Source of the DNA: Candidatus Woesearchaeota archaeon
GTDB lineage: Archaea > Nanobdellota > Nanobdellia > Woesearchaeales > UBA11716
Direction of reading: 5' to 3'
Assembly (NCBI GenBank): GCA_013329175.1
Contig: DUKR01000066.1
Location: forward strand, 366 to 9,534
Length of the DNA stretch: 9,169 bases
Under the pieces are notes generated by a model, which had not been told where the DNA came from, made no database searches, and saw nothing but the letters and a program-made list of their open reading frames with translations. The translations under genes and the position numbers were made by a program. Positions 1 to 4,675 of this stretch are shown piece after piece; the first letter of the stretch is position 1; every line of letters begins with the position of its first letter.

Positions 1-115
1 GCTTTTGGTAAAGTTGCTGTCGGCAATGAGCTTTTAGGGAATGCATTTTTTCGGGAATGATGCCGAGCGCACGCTGCAATCAAGGCAGGCTGGCTTCATA
101 ATGGTGAAGGATTAC
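1..115 (+). repeat. ~115-bp dispersed repeat, copy 1
   Basis: This stretch aligns without gaps to 4561-4675 in the same orientation, with 95 of 115 positions identical by eye (about 83%). The core at 47-75 is identical over 29 bases. Inside it the motif GGNAATG recurs three times at 15-16 nt spacing (22-28, 37-43, 53-59), and TCGG (51-54) can pair with CCGA (63-66). A 5-bp inverted repeat, CTTCA (94-98) and TGAAG (105-109), lies near the right end; its arms are kept in both copies while its loop differs. The element ends 15 bp before the eS17 TATA box. The left boundary may lie outside the window. It could be an intergenic repeat, an untranslated RNA element, or the 3' end of a duplicated gene (frame 1 reads open to a TGA at 58-60). 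Confidence 0.8.
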
Positions 116-130
116 CTTGCTGACGAAAGC

Positions 131-138
131 CTTATAAA
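131..138 (+). promoter_or_regulatory. TATA box of eS17 gene
   Basis: CTTATAAA is centred about 26 bp upstream of the ATG at 161. This is the archaeal TATA-to-transcription-start distance, so the mRNA should begin at or very near the A of the start codon (leaderless). It also helps choose the start at 161 over the in-frame ATGs at 41 and 101, which lie upstream of the promoter. Confidence 0.75.
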
Positions 139-160
139 TCATCCAGAAGTTCTTCACCCC

Positions 161-355
161 ATGGGACGAATCAAGACGCAGATGATTAAGCGTGTCACCA
201 AAGAGCTTATGGCTGAGCACAAGGGTGCCTTCAAAGAAGACTTCTCCGAGAACAAGCTGCTTGTTGACAAGGCTGCCCTGATAAAGAGCAAGAAATTGCG
301 AAACACCATCGCTGGATACGTAACAAGGCTTTCGAAAGCAGCTGGCAGGCAATAA
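161..355 (+). CDS. rps17e: 30S ribosomal protein eS17 (S17e)
   Basis: The gene encodes a 64-residue basic protein of the small ribosomal subunit that is found in archaea and eukaryotes but not bacteria. The family signature is clear: MGRIKTQ-IKR at the N-terminus, KEL near residue 15, a central DFSENK-LV segment, and SKKLRN-IAGYVTRL before the C-terminus. Length is normal for archaeal eS17. The reading frame stays open upstream to position 41, but that part lies in the dispersed repeat and upstream of the TATA box, and the family begins at MG(N/R)I, so 161 is the start. There is no Shine-Dalgarno sequence, consistent with leaderless translation. It is followed after 96 bp by uL11, which has its own promoter, so the two ribosomal genes are probably separate transcription units. 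Confidence 0.93.
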   Translation: MGRIKTQMIKRVTKELMAEHKGAFKEDFSENKLLVDKAALIKSKKLRNTIAGYVTRLSKAAGRQ

Positions 356-414
356 CCTGCATTTCTGTTCCTTCACCGCAATGGGCGAGAGAGGCATTTC
401 TCGAATGAAGAAAT

Positions 415-428
415 GAAATATTTATAAA
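415..428 (+). promoter_or_regulatory. TATA box / BRE of uL11 gene
   Basis: TTTATAAA (421-428) is centred about 27 bp upstream of the ATG at 452 and is preceded by purine-rich GAAATA, where TFB would bind. The 12-mer GAAATATTTATA (415-426) recurs exactly in the purF promoter at 1266-1277. A leaderless transcript is predicted. Confidence 0.8.
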
Positions 429-451
429 CCGACCAAAAATCCCGCAATACC

Positions 452-1198
452 ATGGCTGAACAGAGTGTCAAAGTGCTGGTTGAGGGAGGTAAAGCGACAG
501 CTGCTCCTCCGTTAGGCCCTGCTCTAGGCCCTCTGGGAGTCAACATAGGTGCTGTCGTTGCCGACATCAACAAGAAAACTGCATCGTTTCAGAAGATGCA
601 GGTCCCTGTCGAGGTCAAGGTCAACTCTGAAACCAAGCAGTATACTATCACGGTAGGGACACCCCCTGCAGCTGCCCTCATCAAGAAGGAAGCAGGCGTT
701 GAGAAAGGGGCAGGAAACCCAAAAGTAGACAAGGTCGCTGACATTCTCATTGAGCAGGTCATTAAGGTAGCCAAGATGAAGGAAGACTCCCTCCTTGGCA
801 AAGACACCAAAGGGCGCGTCAAGGAGATCATGGGAACCTGCCAGTCCATGGGGATTCTTGTGGAAGGAAAGCCTGCTCATGAAGCTATCGCTGAGGTCAA
901 TGCCGGGAAATATGACCAGAAGATTGCGTCAGGAAAGACCGAACTTTCAGCCGAGGAGATGAAGAAGCTTGAGGAAGAGCGAAAGCACCTTGCTGAAGAA
1001 ATGGAGAAGAAGCGTGCCCTCTACGAGAAGACAGCAAAAGACATCCTAGAAATGTTCAAAGGAAAGGAAAGGGCAATAGTCAAGGCAAAGCTCAAGGAAG
1101 CAAACATCCCTGACCAAATAATAAAAGAACTGCTCCCAGTTGAGGAGGAAAAGGCGCCGGCAGCCGAGGCAAAGAAGGAAGAGCCGAAGAAGAAATGA
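452..1198 (+). CDS. rpl11: 50S ribosomal protein uL11 with long C-terminal extension
   Basis: uL11 forms the base of the ribosomal stalk, binds the GTPase-associated region of 23S rRNA, and helps recruit translation GTPases. Residues 1 to about 160 are a complete uL11. The N-terminal domain has the proline-rich segment PPLGPALGPLGVNIG (19-33) followed by INKKTASF. The rRNA-binding domain ends with SMGILVEGKPAHEAIAEVNAG. Archaeal uL11 is usually near 155-165 residues; this one has 248. The extra ~85 residues are very charged: a probable coiled coil (about 167-195, rich in EEMKKLEEER-type repeats), a short helical segment (ERAIVKAKLKEANIPDQIIKELL, about 206-228, split here only for description), and a low-complexity tail of E, K, A and P (231-248). 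The tail resembles the charged tails of archaeal stalk proteins, but homology is not shown. The frame has no stop or frameshift, so the extension is genuinely encoded. Confidence 0.93.
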   Translation: MAEQSVKVLVEGGKATAAPPLGPALGPLGVNIGAVVADINKKTASFQKMQVPVEVKVNSETKQYTITVGTPPAAALIKKEAGVEKGAGNPKVDKVADILIEQVIKVAKMKEDSLLGKDTKGRVKEIMGTCQSMGILVEGKPAHEAIAEVNAGKYDQKIASGKTELSAEEMKKLEEERKHLAEEMEKKRALYEKTAKDILEMFKGKERAIVKAKLKEANIPDQIIKELLPVEEEKAPAAEAKKEEPKKK

Positions 1199-1265
1199 TC
1201 TCGTGGGAATTGCAGGGCAACTTCTCTTCGAGAAAGTGCGTGAAATTCTGATGCATTGGCTCACG

Positions 1266-1279
1266 GAAATATTTATATA
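1266..1279 (+). promoter_or_regulatory. TATA box / BRE of purF
   Basis: TTTATATA (1272-1279) is centred about 30 bp upstream of the ATG at 1306. Transcription should start within a few bases of the start codon. The BRE-plus-TATA 12-mer is identical to that of the uL11 promoter. Confidence 0.75.
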
Positions 1280-1305
1280 CGTTCTTAGGCACCTTTATTG
1301 TTGTC

Positions 1306-2865
1306 ATGGGGGAAGAGCTTCACGAGGAATGCGGGATAGCAGCTGTCTATCTCAGGGATGATGGCAGTGCCTCGAACAAAGCATTATTCTATGTCTACAA
1401 ACTGCTTCTCAACATGCAAAACCGCGGCCAGCTCTCAGCAGGCTTCACCACGTTTGATGTTAAGCGCCTTGACCTGCTCAAGACCTACCGCAACCTTGGC
1501 TCCGTCAACGAGGTCTTCAAGACCAACAATGAACTCAAGTCGGCAAGGCTCTTTCACCGCTATGCAGGAACCAAGGCAATAGGGCATGTCCGCTACGCTA
1601 CCTGCGGCAAGGAAGAGCGAAGCTACGCCCAGCCCTTTGAGCGCTTTCACGGAAGGATGTGGAAATGGTTTGCCTTCTGCTTCAATGGCAACCTGACAAA
1701 CTATGCCGACCTTCGTGACCAATTGCTGAAGAAAACAGATTACCATATCACAAGGGACACTGACACAGAAATCATCATGCACTACATCTCACGCGAACTT
1801 GCTGGCTCAAAAAAGCCTGACATGGTGCAGGTGTTCCACAACCTCAGCAAAGTGTTTGACGGCGCCTATAACATAGCGATGATCAACGCAAACGGCGACC
1901 TCATCGCAACAAGGGGCCCTAACGGCATCAGGCCGCTCTGCTATGCTATCGAAGACGGCAACCTGCTGGTCGCATCAGAAAGCAACGCCCTCATGAGCTG
2001 CGGCATGACCTGCATAAAATCCCTCGCACCAGGTGAGATAATCATGGTGGCCGACGGCAAGGTTGAGATTAAGCGCTATGCAGAAAGCAAGCGCAAAGCA
2101 CGATGCCAGTTCGAGTGGGTCTATTTCTCCAATGTCAGTTCCGTCATTGATGACAGGTCAGTCTACATCGTAAGGAAACGGCTTGGCGAGGAGCTTGCAG
2201 CCCTTGAGGTAGAGAAGATCACAAAAGAGCATGTTGTCGTTCCAGTGCCAGATACAGCAAAAGCTGCAGGCGACGCCTACGCTTTCAGCCTTGGCATCCC
2301 TTCAGTTGAAGGCCTCATCAGGAACCGCTATGTGGGAAGGACGTTCATCGAAGGCTCAAGCAGCCATGATAAAGTCCAGAACAAATACACCGTCATCAGG
2401 GAGGTGCTTGAAGGAAAGAAGGTCCTCCTTGTTGATGACAGTGTCGTACGCGGAACGACCCTTCGCAACCTCGTTCGATACATCAAGGATCGCGGCGGAG
2501 CAAAAGAGGTGCATTTGAGAATCACCTGCCCTCCCATCAGGTCACCCTGCTTTTATGGCATTGACATGTCAACAATAGGCGAGCTCATCTATCCTTCTTA
2601 TGACCCCCACACAGAGAGGGAAGAGCTGGATGAGAATGCCCTCAAAAAGATGGCAAATGACCTTGGCGCAGACTCCATTATCTACCAGACCATCCCTAAT
2701 CTCATCAAGGCTATCGGTCTTCCAAAGAGTGAGTTGTGCCTTGGCTGCCTCAACGCTGATTACCCTACACCCTGCGGCAGGAAGATGTTTGGCTTGGCAA
2801 AGAAGGCATATGACCATGGAGAGGTCCAGACCGCAAGGACCTACGAGGCTGCGCGGCAATGTTAG
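1306..2865 (+). CDS. purF: Amidophosphoribosyltransferase (PurF)
   Basis: The enzyme transfers glutamine-derived ammonia to PRPP to make 5-phosphoribosylamine, the first committed step of de novo purine synthesis, in the cytoplasm. The protein has 519 residues. The N-terminal class II glutaminase domain (about 9-250) has nucleophile Cys9 in EECGIAAVY, which implies removal of an 8-residue propeptide. It also has QNRGQLSAG, GHVRYAT (93-99) and the NGN oxyanion motif (128-130). The C-terminal phosphoribosyltransferase domain has the NRYVGRTFI segment and the PRPP loop VLLVDDSVVRGTT (373-385). Cys415 (SPCFYGID) and Cys478/Cys481 (CLGC) match three of the Fe-S ligands of the Bacillus-type enzyme. 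The fourth usual position, in the SE(S/T)CAF motif, reads SESNAL here, with Cys232 and Cys236 close by. The neighbours are not purine genes, and the gene has its own promoter. Confidence 0.9.
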   Translation: MGEELHEECGIAAVYLRDDGSASNKALFYVYKLLLNMQNRGQLSAGFTTFDVKRLDLLKTYRNLGSVNEVFKTNNELKSARLFHRYAGTKAIGHVRYATCGKEERSYAQPFERFHGRMWKWFAFCFNGNLTNYADLRDQLLKKTDYHITRDTDTEIIMHYISRELAGSKKPDMVQVFHNLSKVFDGAYNIAMINANGDLIATRGPNGIRPLCYAIEDGNLLVASESNALMSCGMTCIKSLAPGEIIMVADGKVEIKRYAESKRKARCQFEWVYFSNVSSVIDDRSVYIVRKRLGEELAALEVEKITKEHVVVPVPDTAKAAGDAYAFSLGIPSVEGLIRNRYVGRTFIEGSSSHDKVQNKYTVIREVLEGKKVLLVDDSVVRGTTLRNLVRYIKDRGGAKEVHLRITCPPIRSPCFYGIDMSTIGELIYPSYDPHTEREELDENALKKMANDLGADSIIYQTIPNLIKAIGLPKSELCLGCLNADYPTPCGRKMFGLAKKAYDHGEVQTARTYEAARQC

Positions 2866-2902
2866 TCCGCGATTTCATATCTATTGCCAATGCCTAATTC
2901 TA

Positions 2903-2940
2903 TGCATTACTAATGCAAACTTTTATATATCACTAATGCA
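2903..2940 (+). promoter_or_regulatory. Operator-like palindrome and half-site around ATPase TATA box
   Basis: TGCATTA (2903-2909), a single C, then TAATGCA (2911-2917) form a perfect 7-bp palindrome immediately upstream of the TATA box. The 9-mer ACTAATGCA at 2909-2917 is repeated exactly at 2932-2940, just downstream of the TATA box, 23 bp apart or about two helical turns. A TGCAT lies at 2949-2953 over the start codon. This layout fits a repressor or activator site, but no regulator is identified in the window. Confidence 0.55.
2921..2930 (+). promoter_or_regulatory. TATA box of AAA+ ATPase gene
   Basis: TTTTATATAT contains TTTATATA centred about 26 bp upstream of the ATG at 2952, with CAAAC upstream as a possible BRE. 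It predicts a leaderless transcript and supports that start codon. Confidence 0.78.
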
Positions 2941-2951
2941 TATTTCTCTGC

Positions 2952-4166
2952 ATGATACTCAAAGAAGACCTTAAAAGGATAGTCCAGTCGCAAAAGGAAG
3001 CGATATTCCATGCTGACAGGGGTATCCAGCGCGAGAGATTATCAGAAATCTCAGGAGGCAGCTCCCATGCGCTCATCATAGCAGGCATCCGGCGCTGCGG
3101 GAAAAGCACGCTCCTTTTACAATTGATAAGGCGACATAAGGCATATCACTACTTTAATTTTGAGGACCCCAGAGCTGGAGCATTCACCATAGCCGATGCT
3201 GAAAAGCTTGAAGAGGCGTTTGAAGAGGCAGCAGGCAAGGCTGAGCATTATTTTTTTGATGAAATCCAGAGCATCAGGGAATGGGAGCGCCTTGTGCGCT
3301 TTCTTCTCGACAGAAAGAAGCAGGTCATCCTCACAGGCTCAAATGCATCGCTTCTGAGCAGGGAACTGGGAACAAAACTTACTGGCAGGCACCTGAGCTA
3401 TGAATTGTTTCCGTTCTCCTATGGCGAGATGCTTTCGTTCACCAAAAAAAAGGCAGGTATCGAATCATTTCAGGAATATATGGAACAGGGAGGATTTCCT
3501 GATTTTCTGAAATCCAGGAACCCTCTGATGCTCCAGCAGCTTTTTACCGACATTCTGGCAAGGGACATCATTGTACGTTACCAGATAAGAAATAGCGAGG
3601 AGGTAAGGAACCTGGCATTGTATCTTCTGACAAACAGCGCAAGGCAGTTCTCTTATAACGGCCTTGCAAAGGCATCTGGCATAAAGTCAGTGAACAGCGT
3701 GCTTGACTATGTGTCGTATTTTGCCGATAGCTATTTTCTGTTTACTATTCCAAGATTTTCTTTTTCCCTCAAAAGACAGCGGGCCAACCCGAGAAAAAAC
3801 TACACGATTGATACCGGATTTGCCAGGAACAACTCAGTAGGGTTTTCAGAAGATAAGGGAAGGATGCTTGAGAATCTTGTGTTTTTGCAGTTGCGAAGGC
3901 ACTATAAGGAGATATTCTATTTTCAGGAAAGGGGAGAATGTGACTTTCTCGTGAAGGAAAGGGAAAGCATCACTCAGGCTTATCAGGCCTGCTATCAACT
4001 TACTGAGGAGAATAAGGAGCGGGAGGTTAATGGGCTTATTGAGGCGATGGATGCCTGCTCGCTCAAAAAAGGGATGATTCTCACCCTAAATCAGGACGAC
4101 AAAATAAAGGCCAAGGGAAAAGAGATTGTTGTCAGGCCCACATGGGAGTGGATAATTGAGAAGTAA
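2952..4166 (+). CDS. AAA+ ATPase, AAA_14/DUF4143 family
   Basis: This is a 404-residue protein of a large family of prokaryotic ATPases whose cellular role is largely unknown. The ATPase core has Walker A GIRRCGKST (45-53), Walker B HYFFDEIQ (99-106), a sensor-1-like LTGSNASLLS (127-136), and TGRH (144-147), whose Arg146 could act as an arginine finger. The middle (about 200-290) fits the winged-helix-like part of DUF4143. The C-terminal part (ENLVFLQLRR, about 307-316; ERGECDFLV, 326-334; then QAYQACYQL, 342-350) has the E...E-x-D...Q pattern of a PD-(D/E)XK nuclease-like fold, although activity cannot be judged by eye. The length is normal for the family and the frame is intact. It is monocistronic with its own promoter, is convergent with gatB, and has no adjacent toxin, antitoxin or transposase. 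Such genes are often mobile or strain-variable. Confidence 0.88.
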   Translation: MILKEDLKRIVQSQKEAIFHADRGIQRERLSEISGGSSHALIIAGIRRCGKSTLLLQLIRRHKAYHYFNFEDPRAGAFTIADAEKLEEAFEEAAGKAEHYFFDEIQSIREWERLVRFLLDRKKQVILTGSNASLLSRELGTKLTGRHLSYELFPFSYGEMLSFTKKKAGIESFQEYMEQGGFPDFLKSRNPLMLQQLFTDILARDIIVRYQIRNSEEVRNLALYLLTNSARQFSYNGLAKASGIKSVNSVLDYVSYFADSYFLFTIPRFSFSLKRQRANPRKNYTIDTGFARNNSVGFSEDKGRMLENLVFLQLRRHYKEIFYFQERGECDFLVKERESITQAYQACYQLTEENKEREVNGLIEAMDACSLKKGMILTLNQDDKIKAKGKEIVVRPTWEWIIEK

Positions 4167-4216
4167 TGCCTCACAGGCCTGAAAAGCCCTGGGAGAGGAG
4201 GAGGTCTCAATGGTGA

Positions 4217-4237
4217 GTTGGCATTCCCAACAAGCTC
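4217..4237 (-). repeat. Possible degenerate fragment of the dispersed repeat, inverted
   Basis: Read on the minus strand, this 21-mer begins GAGCTTGTTGGGAATGCC and matches 15 of 21 positions of each full repeat copy (28-48 and 4588-4608). It also forms its own hairpin, GTTGG (4217-4221) with CCAAC (4227-4231). The similarity is short and could be chance. Confidence 0.3.
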
Positions 4238-4242
4238 ATCAG

Positions 4243-4264
4243 AAAAAAAGGCATTAGCCATGCC
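4243..4264 (-). terminator. Hairpin plus T7, probable terminator of the rdgB-gat operon
   Basis: On the minus strand GGCAT, a 5-nt loop and ATGCC (plus-strand arms 4250-4254 and 4260-4264) are followed directly by seven T residues (A at 4243-4249 on plus). The oligo-T alone is the usual archaeal termination signal, and the hairpin makes it look like a bacterial intrinsic terminator too. It lies about 390 bp beyond the gatB stop, so some transcripts may already end in the pyrimidine tract nearer to gatB. Confidence 0.5.
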
Positions 4265-4333
4265 TCCCATCGCTTCCACACTCAATTCGTAACTTCATCC
4301 TTTGTATTGCAGAGCATAGCGCACTTTGAAATT

Positions 4334-4404
4334 CCGAGGGAGAAAAGAAAAGTGAAGAAAGATAAGAAGAAAAACAGTGAAGAAAGAAAAGTGAAAACAA
4401 AAAC
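4334..4404 (-). terminator. Long pyrimidine tract, possible archaeal terminator zone for gatB
   Basis: The minus strand here is almost entirely T and C with many TTTT and TTTTT runs; the plus strand is correspondingly AG-rich. Multiple T-runs downstream of a gene are the main archaeal termination signal, so this could end the gatB transcript. The tract is internally repetitive: on the plus strand AGTGAAGAAAGA occurs at 4351-4362 and 4376-4387, and AAAGAAAAGTGAA at 4344-4356 and 4383-4395. Confidence 0.4.
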
Positions 4405-4560
4405 GGCTCGGGCTGCGCAGGCAGCAGGGCAGTGTTGCTGGCATCGCCACGAGATTGAGCGCTGCGCCATCGGGTGTGAAGGATGGGCAGCTATGCAGTG
4501 CACGACGGAATGTTCATAATCAATCTCACCGCAGGCAAAAGGAGAGAGAACAGCAGCGCT
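4405..4560. other. GC-richer unassigned block
   Basis: This block is richer in G and C than the purine tract on its left and carries small inverted repeats, for example GCTGC (4412-4416) with GCAGC (4421-4425) around a 4-nt loop. I see no tRNA features, no conserved protein and no archaeal promoter. It might be part of the gatB 3' untranslated region, a small RNA, or decayed coding sequence; nothing here decides between these. Confidence 0.3.
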
Positions 4561-4675
4561 GATTTTGGCAAGGAAGCTGTTGGTAATGAGCTTTCAGGGA
4601 ATGCCCTTTTTCGGGAATGATGCCGAGCGCACGCTACAATAGGGGCAGGACAGCTTCATAACGCTGAAGTATTAC
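4561..4675 (+). repeat. ~115-bp dispersed repeat, copy 2
   Basis: This is the second copy of the element at 1-115, same orientation, gap-free, about 83% identical. The last ~20 bp overlap the final codons of gatB, which is read from the other strand, so the gatB C-terminus (about NTSAL and stop) is encoded by repeat sequence. Both copies keep the TGA at their position 58-60 and, in another frame, a 14-codon ORF starting MMPSAR and ending in TAA at the same place. In the frame ending at the TGA, 6 of 10 differences fall at third codon positions, weakly suggesting a coding origin of the left part. Confidence 0.8.

Larger units (their letters stand above)
4167..4655. other. Convergent intergenic region with no supported gene
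   Basis: This 489-bp gap separates the plus-strand ATPase from the minus-strand gatB. From left to right it holds a short repeat-like hairpin (4217-4237), a hairpin with an A/T run (4243-4264), a plus-strand purine-rich tract (4334-4404), a GC-richer block (4405-4560), and most of the second dispersed repeat (from 4561). Open frames exist across 4282-4519 on both strands, but they owe their length and strange composition (Lys-rich on one strand, Phe/Leu-rich on the other) to the purine tract, and neither has a promoter in the position seen for the real genes. Confidence 0.6.

Noticed and set aside
58..115. Read-through of the TGA in the repeat (selenocysteine or recoding)
   Set aside because: After the TGA the differences no longer favour third codon positions, no recoding structure is evident, and the other genes use TGA and TAA/TAG as ordinary stops.
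41..160. N-terminal extension of the eS17 frame starting at ATG 41
   Set aside because: It lies in the dispersed repeat and upstream of the TATA box at 131; the protein family starts at MG(R/N)I, i.e. at 161.
2952..4166. The AAA+ ATPase as a toxin-antitoxin or defence system
   Set aside because: It stands alone, with no partner gene or defence genes around it; family membership alone does not support this.
4091..4285. Minus-strand 64-residue frame whose middle reads DELVGNAN, similar to the repeat's NELLGNA
   Set aside because: It runs antisense into the ATPase gene and has no promoter; the resemblance is explained by the short repeat-like 21-mer at 4217-4237.
4307..4519. Lys-rich 70-residue frame (plus) and the opposite Phe/Leu-rich frame at 4282-4503
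   Set aside because: Both are products of the purine/pyrimidine tract; no promoter at the expected position and no recognisable domain.
4561..4675. C/D-box guide RNA in the repeat (an ATGATG near a CTGA)
   Set aside because: The C box match is imperfect and the CTGA is absent in copy 1, so the box pair is not conserved.
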